A model generated the notes under the pieces. It was not told the DNA's origin. It was given only the letters and a program-made list of their open reading frames with translations, and searched no databases. A stretch of DNA of 6,057 nucleotides, from assembly GCA_015522055.1 (NCBI GenBank), contig WAMZ01000159.1:1-6057 (forward strand), read 5' to 3'. A program made the translations under genes and the position numbers. This DNA is from Candidatus Geothermarchaeota archaeon (lineage in GTDB: Archaea > Thermoproteota > Nitrososphaeria > Geothermarchaeales > JDFR-13). Shown here piece by piece: positions 1 to 5,862 of the stretch. The first letter of the stretch is position 1. Each line of letters begins with the position of its first letter.

Positions 1-37
1 CTCTAATTGTAACTGCCTTCTTCTCTTCGGATGTCAT
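1..37 (-). CDS. 5' end of an unidentified minus-strand gene (partial)
   Basis: An ATG on the minus strand at 37-35 opens a frame that stays open to the window edge and reads MTSEEKKAVTIR. A good archaeal ribosome-binding site, GGTGAT on the minus strand (47-42), sits 4 bases before the ATG, and a TATA-like box lies about 36 bases upstream of it. These two signals are the reason for calling a gene from only 12 codons. The start is hydrophilic and lysine/glutamate-rich, so there is no signal peptide at the very N terminus. The product cannot be identified. It is divergent from iorA and shares the 38-157 region with it. Confidence 0.5.
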   Translation of the reverse strand, partial: MTSEEKKAVTIR

Positions 38-69
38 GATAATCACCAATGTAATATTAGTAATACAAA

Positions 70-77
70 TATTTAAA
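70..77 (-). promoter_or_regulatory. Putative TATA box of the minus-strand gene
   Basis: On the minus strand this reads TTTAAATA, close to the archaeal TATA consensus. A start site about 26 bases downstream would fall near 47, just ahead of the GGTGAT site and the ATG at 37, giving a short leader of about ten bases. The motif is nearly symmetric, so it could also serve the plus strand, but it is rather far (about 80 bases) from the iorA start. Confidence 0.4.
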
Positions 78-116
78 TGTTTACATGTTATATGGTCTAA
101 ACCAATCATTAAATCC

Positions 117-156
117 CTTATAATAATATATTTATTAAGGTTTTTTGGGGGGAGGG
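117..156 (+). promoter_or_regulatory. Putative iorA promoter and ribosome-binding site
   Basis: CTTATAATA at 117-125 resembles a crenarchaeal TATA box. Its centre is about 37 bases before the iorA ATG, which would place transcription initiation around 147 and leave a leader of roughly ten bases. The purine tract ending in GGAGGG (151-156) lies directly before the ATG at 158. That spacing is tight for a Shine-Dalgarno site but usable. A second AT-rich stretch at 125-138 could be the box instead, in which case the transcript would be nearly leaderless. Confidence 0.45.
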
Positions 157-157
157 T

Positions 158-2059
158 ATGGATACGGAGACTGTTAGATCGGTTGTTATGCTTCTGGGTA
201 ATGAGGCTATTGCATATGGTGCTGTTGAGGCTGGTTTGGGTTTCGCTGCAGCCTATCCAGGGACGCCTTCTACGGAGATTATTGAGACGCTGTTTAAATT
301 GGCTGATAAATACGGTTTCTATGTTGAGTGGAGTGTCAATGAGAAGGTGGCTTTTGAGGCGGCTTATGGCGTCGCTATTGGTGGTATAAAGAGTTTAGTT
401 GCGATGAAGCATGTGGGTCTCAATGTCGCTATGGACCCCTTTACGTCATCCGCATATACTGGTGTCGAGGAGTCTTTTGTAATAGTGTCTGCCGATGACC
501 CTAGTATGTGGAGTAGTCAGAATGAGCAAGATAATAGGTGGTTGGGTGTTAGGAGCTATGTTCCAGTTGTCGAGGCCGGGTCTCCCCTGGAGCTAAAGGA
601 TTTAACTATTGAGGCTTTCCGTCTTAGCGGTAGGTTCGGTCACCCTGTAATCCTACGTACTACCACTAGGCTGAGCCATTCCAGAGCGCCATTTGAGGTT
701 GGGGAGGTTGAACCTCGGTCGCATAGGGGGAGGATTGTTAAGAAGCCTGATAAATATTCCATGGTTCCAGCCGTCGCCCGCAGGCTTAGGCGGGAGATGC
801 TCGAGCGTTGGGAGGCGATCAAGGAATATATGAATAGCTTTAAATTTAATTGGTTGGAGGGTGACGGGTCGATACTCGTCATAGCGGCTGGAGCCGCATA
901 TGGAATATTGAAGGATTCATTATCATTTTTGGACGTGGATGGTTTGAGGATACTTAAGTTAAGCGGATATATACCTATGCCGGAGAGGCTTCTCGAGAAG
1001 GCATTTGATGGTGTGGATAGGGTATTGGTGGTTGAGGAGCTGGAGCCTATAGTAGAGACTATGGTCAAGTCATGGGCCTATGATAAAGGCTTTAGGATAC
1101 CGATTGATGGTAAGAGGTACATACCGTTAGTCGGTGAGTTGACTATCGATAGGGTTGTGGATGGATTATCGAGGTTCTTGGATATACCCAATCCATTATC
1201 TAACTATGTTATTAGGGAGGAGTTGGATGTAAGCCTACCGAATAGACCCCCAAACCTGTGTCCCGGATGCCCACACCGTGGGACTTTCTTCGCTTTGAGG
1301 AAGGCCTTGGCGAGGGCTGGTGTGAAGCCGATTTATAATGGTGATATTGGATGCTATAGTCTTGGGCTTCTACCACCGTTTAGGATGCAGGATACATTGG
1401 TAGATATGGGGTCTAGTGTGGGGTTCGCCAATGGATTCTCACATATTTTGGGTGATAGGGAGATCCCGGTAGCCATTATCGGTGACTCAACCTTCTTCCA
1501 TAGTGGTGTGCCTGGCCTTATTAATGCGGTATATAATAGGGCTCCCATGCTCTTGGTAGTATTGGATAATAGGGTTACGGCTATGACTGGTGCCCAACCT
1601 CATCCTGGGACGGGCTTCTATCAAGATGGTAGGGAGGCGCCTTATATTGATATTGAGTCTGTGGCTAGGGGCGTCGGAGTCGAGTATATCGTTAAGTTTG
1701 ATCCATTTAACATCGAGGATTCTATTGAGAAGCTGAGTCGGGCTGCTAGATATGTTTTGGAGGAGGGTAAGGTCGCTGTAGCCATCGCTCTTAGGGCCTG
1801 TACATTGTATATAGTGGGTAGTGCTAGGCGTAGTAATATAGATGTACCATTATATGCAGTTGATATGGATAGATGTACGGCTTGCGGGATATGTTATAAT
1901 GCGTTTTCATGCCCGGCTATCCTCCCACTAGATGATAAGAGGGCATATATTGATCCATCTCTGTGTGTTGGGTGTGGGGAGTGTGTATATGTATGCCCCC
2001 ACAATGCATTCTATGTAGTTAGAGGCTGGACGGATGACTTTAGGAGGCTTTGGTGGTAG
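158..2059 (+). CDS. iorA: Indolepyruvate ferredoxin oxidoreductase, alpha subunit
   Basis: This is the catalytic subunit of the cytoplasmic enzyme that oxidatively decarboxylates aryl 2-oxoacids (indolepyruvate, phenylpyruvate, hydroxyphenylpyruvate) to aryl-acetyl-CoA, passing electrons to ferredoxin. The 633 residues match the usual family length. The N-terminal pyruvate-binding-type domain opens with the family signature GNEAIAYGAVEAG followed by YPGTPSTEI. A CPGCPHR motif begins at C368. The TPP-binding domain shows GDIGCYSLG, then G442-D-S and N471-R followed by TAMTG. A C-terminal two-cluster ferredoxin domain carries C573, C576, C579 and C585, then C603, C606, C609 and C613, enough for two [4Fe-4S] centres. 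The ATG is chosen because GGAGGG precedes it and the family signature starts about 14 residues in. iorB follows 2 bp later. Related 2-oxoacid oxidoreductases with other aryl substrates cannot be excluded. Confidence 0.95.
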   Translation: MDTETVRSVVMLLGNEAIAYGAVEAGLGFAAAYPGTPSTEIIETLFKLADKYGFYVEWSVNEKVAFEAAYGVAIGGIKSLVAMKHVGLNVAMDPFTSSAYTGVEESFVIVSADDPSMWSSQNEQDNRWLGVRSYVPVVEAGSPLELKDLTIEAFRLSGRFGHPVILRTTTRLSHSRAPFEVGEVEPRSHRGRIVKKPDKYSMVPAVARRLRREMLERWEAIKEYMNSFKFNWLEGDGSILVIAAGAAYGILKDSLSFLDVDGLRILKLSGYIPMPERLLEKAFDGVDRVLVVEELEPIVETMVKSWAYDKGFRIPIDGKRYIPLVGELTIDRVVDGLSRFLDIPNPLSNYVIREELDVSLPNRPPNLCPGCPHRGTFFALRKALARAGVKPIYNGDIGCYSLGLLPPFRMQDTLVDMGSSVGFANGFSHILGDREIPVAIIGDSTFFHSGVPGLINAVYNRAPMLLVVLDNRVTAMTGAQPHPGTGFYQDGREAPYIDIESVARGVGVEYIVKFDPFNIEDSIEKLSRAARYVLEEGKVAVAIALRACTLYIVGSARRSNIDVPLYAVDMDRCTACGICYNAFSCPAILPLDDKRAYIDPSLCVGCGECVYVCPHNAFYVVRGWTDDFRRLWW

Positions 2060-2061
2060 GG

Positions 2062-2658
2062 ATGGAGGGCGTCTTGAATATATTGCTTACGGGTGTGGGG
2101 GGTCAGGGTATAATTACATTGGGCAAGGTAATAGGTGAGGTTTTCACTAGGCGTGGTGTAAGGGTCTTGATGGCTGAGACGCATGGAATGAGCCAGCGTG
2201 GCGGGAGTGTGGTGGTTCATGTTAGGATAGGGAACGCGAATTATCCACTTATCCCTATGGGGGGTGCCGACGCATTACTAGGGCTTGAACTTATAGAGAC
2301 CTTCAGATACATAAGATATGCATCTAGGAAGACAGTTATTATATCTGATTCTAATATGATACGCCCTGGTTTGCCGAATGTTGAGATGCCATCTAGGGAC
2401 GATTTACTAAACTATGCGGCTAGAGTGGGGTTGAAGGTTTTCCTAATTGATGGTAGGAGGTTGGCGGAGGAAGCTGGTAACACATTGTCTCATAATATGG
2501 TTATGCTGGGTGCATTGGCCGCCTCAGGGGTATTCGGCCATGATGTGGGGCCAGACGACTTTAGGGAGGTTATTAGTAGACTCCCGATGTCGGACATTAA
2601 TTTGAGGGCTTTCCAAATGGGGTATAAGGCTTTATTCGACGTGATTAGGGAGGTATAG
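2062..2658 (+). CDS. iorB: Indolepyruvate ferredoxin oxidoreductase, beta subunit
   Basis: This is the second subunit of the IorAB complex, corresponding to the gamma-type domain of pyruvate:ferredoxin oxidoreductases. The product is 198 residues, the normal size. It starts MEGVLNILLTGVGGQG: a beta strand followed by the glycine loop G11-V-G-G-Q-G16. The family motif ETHGMSQRGG follows at residues 39-48. The ATG at 2062 is preferred over the in-frame TTG at 2050 for two reasons: GGTGG (2052-2056) lies 5 bases before the ATG, and starting at 2050 would overlap the iorA stop with no usable ribosome-binding site. It lies 2 bp after iorA and is surely co-transcribed and translationally coupled. 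No Fe-S cysteine motif is present, consistent with all clusters being carried by IorA. Confidence 0.94.
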   Translation: MEGVLNILLTGVGGQGIITLGKVIGEVFTRRGVRVLMAETHGMSQRGGSVVVHVRIGNANYPLIPMGGADALLGLELIETFRYIRYASRKTVIISDSNMIRPGLPNVEMPSRDDLLNYAARVGLKVFLIDGRRLAEEAGNTLSHNMVMLGALAASGVFGHDVGPDDFREVISRLPMSDINLRAFQMGYKALFDVIREV

Positions 2659-2681
2659 TCTTAGAGGGTTTCTGACTAAAC

Positions 2682-2690
2682 ATTTATATA
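2682..2690 (+). promoter_or_regulatory. TATA-like box upstream of or inside the OB-fold gene start
   Basis: ATTTATATA forms a strong-looking archaeal TATA box in the short gap after iorB, immediately next to the GTG at 2691. With the usual spacing of about 25 bases, transcription would begin near 2711, inside the longest reading frame. If the box is functional, the OB-fold protein must start downstream, for example at the TTG at 2742. If the gene is only read through from iorAB, the box is incidental. Confidence 0.35.
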
Positions 2691-3032
2691 GTGGCCACAA
2701 CAATACCTATTCGACCTAATTATTTTGAATGGCGAGCGGATTTGAAGATTGGCGAGATTGATAAGGTAATGGATGGTGTCTCTGTCGAGGGCACTATAAC
2801 TGCGAAGGGAAGGACTAGAAGCTTTATATCTAGGAAGACTGGAAAGCGGGTCTATGTTGCCAACGCTACTCTAAGCGACGATACTGGGGAGATTACACTT
2901 GTCCTATGGAATAGGCAGATCCTCACTTTTGATGTGGGAGATAAGGTCCGTATCGAGAATGGGTACGTGACTGAGTTCAATGGTAATCTCCAGCTTAATG
3001 TAGGTAAATACGGAACTATCACGAAGATTTAG
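2691..3032 (+). CDS. Single OB-fold nucleic-acid-binding protein (RPA/SSB-like)
   Basis: This small soluble protein of up to 113 residues most likely binds single-stranded DNA or RNA. Residues 28-113 look like one OB fold of the RPA/archaeal SSB type. GVSVEGTI (29-36) forms the first strand. L61-S-D-D-T-G-E-I-T-L-V-L-W73 is the classic OB signature. VGDKVRIENGYVTEFNGNLQLNVGKYG (82-108) matches the last strands seen in crenarchaeal SSB. Unlike Sulfolobus SSB, it stops right after the fold and has no glycine/arginine-rich or acidic tail, so it may be a minor paralogue rather than the main SSB. The start is uncertain. GTG at 2691 has no ribosome-binding site and abuts a TATA box. TTG at 2742 would give a protein starting KIGEIDKVMDG that keeps the whole fold. 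ATG at 2769 would trim the N terminus. It lies 32 bp after iorB with no obvious metabolic link. Confidence 0.8.
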   Translation: MATTIPIRPNYFEWRADLKIGEIDKVMDGVSVEGTITAKGRTRSFISRKTGKRVYVANATLSDDTGEITLVLWNRQILTFDVGDKVRIENGYVTEFNGNLQLNVGKYGTITKI

Positions 3033-3066
3033 CTTCCCGATGTATAGATTAGATATATCCCCGAAA

Positions 3067-3082
3067 TTCTTCTTTATTTTTT
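3067..3082 (+). terminator. T-rich terminator-like tract after the OB-fold gene
   Basis: A pyrimidine run, TTCTTCTTTATTTTTT, begins 34 bases after the stop codon at 3032 and has no stable hairpin before it. This is the usual form of an intrinsic archaeal terminator. A second run of five T at 3114-3118 may act as a back-up. It would separate the iorAB/OB block from tmcA. Confidence 0.5.
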
Positions 3083-3125
3083 AATCAATCTTATAATTCA
3101 GTATAAATCTCGATTTTTGTGTATT

Positions 3126-3157
3126 TAGGGCTTCATCAATTATATTAAATTGCCCTA
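3126..3157. repeat. 6-bp inverted repeat in the tmcA upstream region
   Basis: TAGGGC at 3126-3131 is exactly complementary to GCCCTA at 3152-3157, around a 20-base AT-rich spacer. The two arms are almost the only G/C-rich stretches in this AT-rich gap. They lie just upstream of the presumed tmcA TATA box, where a regulator could bind. A repeat this short can arise by chance. Confidence 0.3.
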
Positions 3158-3165
3158 TATTTCGA

Positions 3166-3193
3166 ATTATATTTACTGAGCCGTCCCCGGGTG
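3166..3193 (+). promoter_or_regulatory. Putative tmcA promoter and weak ribosome-binding site
   Basis: ATTATATTTA (3166-3175) is a TATA-like box about 30 bases before the tmcA ATG, so transcription could start around 3196 and the message could be nearly leaderless. A GGTG at 3190-3193, 7 bases before the ATG, is the only Shine-Dalgarno-like element. The box is part of an imperfect palindrome centred on TTCGAA (3156-3171, 14 of 16 positions symmetric). Confidence 0.4.
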
Positions 3194-3200
3194 TGGAACT

Positions 3201-5519
3201 ATGGCCACGACTCTAGATACTGTGAGATTGAGGGAGATTGTGGATAGGGCTCTAGAGAATTATCATAGGGCCCTAATTGTTGTAGAGGATAATGTAGATG
3301 TCTTGCCAAAGATTATTAGGGAATATACTAAGTTGAGAGGTGGGAGTTATACCCTCCTCCTATCGGCAAAATATGATAGGGATGAAGTTGATTGGCTGGA
3401 TAATGTTCTATCTTGTATTAAGGATTATGTTGATGATAAAGTGATTAAATGGGACTATGTATCGTTTAAGACTCTGGAGAAGATTATGGGGACTACATGG
3501 GACTTCCTTATAGCCGACTTTAGATCTGATTTTAGGCCGAATGACTTGGGTAGGCTTATTGAGGTTGTTAGGGGCGGCGGCTTAGCTGTCTTGGTCACCC
3601 CTGATCTGGATAAATGGGGTGATATGAGGATCCCATTCCATAAGGATATGGTTACCGAGCCGTACACCATGGAAGATGTTAGGCCGATATATATTAGGCA
3701 TATTGTACATAGCCTAATCGCGTCACCTGGTGTATATATACTCCGTAGGGATGGATATCTAGAGGGTGAGCTGCCGCCTAGGATACTTTACCAGAGGAGG
3801 GAATTATCTATCCCCAAGGATTCGACTATAGATCTTAGGATATATGAGATGGCCTTAACCCAGGATCAGGTCGACGCTATATATGCGATTGATAGGGGGA
3901 CGCTTAGGGATAGGCCTGTCGTTATTACGGCTGATAGGGGTAGGGGTAAATCGGTTGCACTGGGTTTGGGTATCGCGGGTGTGATGATTAGGGATTATAG
4001 GAGTGATAAGAAGATTAAGGTTCTATTGACGGCGCCGGAGCCGGTTAACGTTAGGGAGGTCTTCAACTTTGCCCGAAGGGTCTTTAGGGGTAGGAATATT
4101 AAGTATAATGTCAAGAAGGCTGGGGAATATATTGTTGAGTTGAATTCTGAGGTTGGTCAGTTGAAGTACGTGTCGCCGATAGATGTGTTTAGAGAGCGGT
4201 GTGACTATTTATTTGTAGATGAGGCATCTGGTATACCTGTAAATCTATTAGAGGGCTATATAGAGAGGTTTAGATTCGGCGTCTTCTCAACTACATTGCA
4301 TGGATATGAGGGTGCAGGGAGGGGTTTCCAAGTCAGGTTTCTCCCAATGATTAAGAGGATGAGTAAGGGTCGGGTTATAGAGGTCTCGATGTCCGAACCT
4401 ATTAGATATGCATATAATGATCCTGTGGAGAACTGGCTATTTAAGGCGCTCCTCCTCGATTCCGACCCCGCCCATCTAGACGAGGAGTTTAGGGAGGATA
4501 TCGACTTGGATAAGTTAAGATATGTTAAAATAGATTTGGAGGATTGGCTCTTTAATAAGACTAACCTCTTCAAGGAGTATGTGGGAATCTATATATATGC
4601 CCATTATAGAAATAGGCCTAACGACATTATGTTACTATGTGATGCTCCCCACCATTTTGCACGATGCCTAATATATAGAGATACTGTTGTAAATAGTCTT
4701 CATCTTGCTCTTGAAGGTGACTTGTCGGATGACGCGGTTAGAAGGTCTCTAGCCGGTATGCCACCCTCTGGACACTTGATACCGACTGTCCTGATTAGAT
4801 ACTTCCCACTCCTTAAGGATTTCAGTAAACTCAAGGGTATAAGGGTGGTTAGGATTGCTACCCATCCTGAGATTATGAATAGGGGTATTGGGAGTCATGC
4901 ATTGAAGGGATTGATTAGCGAGGCTAGGAAGATGGGGATGGACTGGGTTGGTGCTAGCTTCGGCGCTACTGTTGAGCTACTTAATTTCTGGTTTAAGAAT
5001 GGCTTTATCCCAGTATATCTAAGCCCTATCAAGAATCCCGTCTCCGGAGAGTTTAGTACGATAGTTGTTAATCCATTGAATAGGGAGGCTAGGGATTATG
5101 TAAAGAAGTTTAGGTATGAGTTTAAGAAGCTTTTTGTCGACTCGATGGTGGATACATATTTTGTATTGGATGAGGTCCTGGCATATAATTTATTGTCCCT
5201 TGATAGATGGAGCATAAATTACGATGTTACCTTGAAGGGAAATAGTCTGGAGAGGTTGAAAGAGTATTGTATGGGCGCCCTCCACTACGGCGGGGCTGTT
5301 GATGCTATTAGGGAGGTGGTTAAGGCGCATTTTATTAGGAGCCCAGATAGGAGGGTGCCTATACCGAGAAAATATGAGTATGCTATTATCTCTAAGGTGT
5401 TGCAGGCTAGAAGTTGGGAGAAGGTTGCCCAGAGGTATGATGTCGATAAAGATGAGCTTATAGCTAGGATCAGGGAGTATGTTGGGAAGATGCGGCTGAG
5501 CTATGTGAAGGGGGTGTAA
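3201..5519 (+). CDS. tmcA: RNA (tRNA) cytidine N4-acetyltransferase TmcA
   Basis: This enzyme uses ATP and acetyl-CoA to make N4-acetylcytidine. Bacterial TmcA modifies C34 of elongator tRNA-Met, and archaeal homologues are known to modify many sites in tRNA and rRNA, supporting growth at high temperature. The 772 residues are typical for archaea. Domains in order: an N-terminal TmcA domain (about 15-190, HRALIVVEDN); a RecD-like helicase/ATPase module with a Q-type motif (LTQDQ, 219-223), Walker A G247-R-G-K-S251 and Walker B ending V-D340-E341-A-S; a GNAT acetyltransferase module with AHYRNRPND (467-475), R551-I-A-T-H-P-E, the acetyl-CoA loop R561-G-I-G564, and GASFGATVELLNFWF (584-598); then a C-terminal RNA-binding region (about 640-772). 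The glutamine expected in the acetyl-CoA loop is M559. The ATG at 3201 fits the upstream signals. An ASCH-domain gene follows after 4 bp. Confidence 0.95.
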   Translation: MATTLDTVRLREIVDRALENYHRALIVVEDNVDVLPKIIREYTKLRGGSYTLLLSAKYDRDEVDWLDNVLSCIKDYVDDKVIKWDYVSFKTLEKIMGTTWDFLIADFRSDFRPNDLGRLIEVVRGGGLAVLVTPDLDKWGDMRIPFHKDMVTEPYTMEDVRPIYIRHIVHSLIASPGVYILRRDGYLEGELPPRILYQRRELSIPKDSTIDLRIYEMALTQDQVDAIYAIDRGTLRDRPVVITADRGRGKSVALGLGIAGVMIRDYRSDKKIKVLLTAPEPVNVREVFNFARRVFRGRNIKYNVKKAGEYIVELNSEVGQLKYVSPIDVFRERCDYLFVDEASGIPVNLLEGYIERFRFGVFSTTLHGYEGAGRGFQVRFLPMIKRMSKGRVIEVSMSEPIRYAYNDPVENWLFKALLLDSDPAHLDEEFREDIDLDKLRYVKIDLEDWLFNKTNLFKEYVGIYIYAHYRNRPNDIMLLCDAPHHFARCLIYRDTVVNSLHLALEGDLSDDAVRRSLAGMPPSGHLIPTVLIRYFPLLKDFSKLKGIRVVRIATHPEIMNRGIGSHALKGLISEARKMGMDWVGASFGATVELLNFWFKNGFIPVYLSPIKNPVSGEFSTIVVNPLNREARDYVKKFRYEFKKLFVDSMVDTYFVLDEVLAYNLLSLDRWSINYDVTLKGNSLERLKEYCMGALHYGGAVDAIREVVKAHFIRSPDRRVPIPRKYEYAIISKVLQARSWEKVAQRYDVDKDELIARIREYVGKMRLSYVKGV
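5511..5516 (+). promoter_or_regulatory. Ribosome-binding site deciding the ASCH gene start
   Basis: GGGGTG lies at the very end of tmcA, 7 bases before the GTG at 5524. This fixes GTG as the start of the ASCH gene and implies translational coupling to tmcA, whose stop codon (5517-5519) falls between the two. Confidence 0.6.
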
Positions 5520-5523
5520 TCCT

Positions 5524-5862
5524 GTGGCTAGGCATAGGCATCTGAAGTTTAAATTGGAGTATCTGAGGGACCTGATTAAAGGGAGGAAGCATACTACAAT
5601 TAGGAGGGAGAGGAAGTATGATGAGGGTGAGATAGTCTATATAACCGATTTGAAGGGTAGGGTTTATGGGAGGGCCTTCATATCTAGGGTTGAGGAGAAG
5701 AGGATTGGGGATTTGAGTGATGATGATGCGAGGCGCGATGGGTTCAATAGCCTTAGGGAGCTTATCCATGCCTTGGAGAATATTTATGGGAGACTCGACT
5801 CCAGAGACGTAATTTATATTTATCATCTAGAGGTTCTGGAGGTGTTTAGGGATATCGAGTGA
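5524..5862 (+). CDS. Small ASCH-domain protein, candidate ac4C amidohydrolase or RNA-binding partner of TmcA
   Basis: The 112-residue protein is a single ASCH domain (a PUA-like beta-barrel fold) from end to end. It has LKFKLEYLRDLIKG (7-20), the hallmark G20-R-K-H-T-T-I-R27, a glycine turn Y32-D-E-G-E-I-V, a short-strand region ending GRAFISRVEE (49-58), and LSDDDARRDGFNSLRELI (64-81), typical of archaeal ASCH proteins. E. coli YqfB, a similar-sized ASCH protein, is known to hydrolyse N4-acetylcytidine to cytidine using Lys21, Thr24 and Glu74. By alignment from memory these correspond to K22, T25 and D72. The gene follows tmcA, the ac4C-making enzyme, by 4 bp, so a role in ac4C removal, salvage or RNA targeting is inferred. 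Family membership is secure; enzymatic activity is not. The start is GTG at 5524. The 3' end contains the ribosome-binding site of the next gene. Confidence 0.88.
   Translation: MARHRHLKFKLEYLRDLIKGRKHTTIRRERKYDEGEIVYITDLKGRVYGRAFISRVEEKRIGDLSDDDARRDGFNSLRELIHALENIYGRLDSRDVIYIYHLEVLEVFRDIE
5838..5844 (+). promoter_or_regulatory. Perfect Shine-Dalgarno site ahead of the right-edge gene
   Basis: GGAGGTG is a full match to the anti-Shine-Dalgarno end of archaeal 16S rRNA and is the strongest such site in the window. It lies inside the ASCH gene. No ATG, GTG or TTG of the downstream membrane-protein frame is in range. The codon 7 bases after it in that frame is ATA (5852). The only standard start nearby, GTG at 5859, is in a frame that stops after 26 codons. 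Confidence 0.6.

Noticed and set aside
36..389. Plus-strand open frame overlapping the start of iorA in another frame
   Set aside because: It is rich in leucine and arginine with no family pattern, and it overlaps the strongly supported iorA frame. It also starts inside the divergent promoter region with no ribosome-binding site.
640..1068. Open frame of 142 codons on the minus strand inside iorA
   Set aside because: It is an antisense shadow, rich in serine and threonine, of a well-conserved coding region. No ribosome-binding site or recognisable domain was seen.
1874..1915. Unusual cysteine spacing in the first Fe-S motif of IorA (five residues between the third and fourth cysteines)
   Set aside because: Extra residues at this point are a normal feature of the IorA ferredoxin domain, so this is not a defect.
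2050..2061. Upstream TTG start for iorB that would overlap iorA
   Set aside because: Its nearest GGAGG is only 2 bases away. The ATG at 2062 has a well-placed GGTGG and gives the usual N terminus.
3098..3138. Possible C/D-box small RNA on the minus strand (TGATGA at 3138-3133, CTGA at 3101-3098)
   Set aside because: The gap between boxes is 31 bases, too long for one archaeal guide. No convincing C'/D' pair or closing terminal stem is present, and the base before TGATGA is T rather than a purine.
5470..5826. Open frame of 118 codons on the minus strand opposite the ASCH gene
   Set aside because: It is proline- and isoleucine-rich as expected for the complement of this coding sequence, while the plus-strand frame matches the ASCH family throughout.
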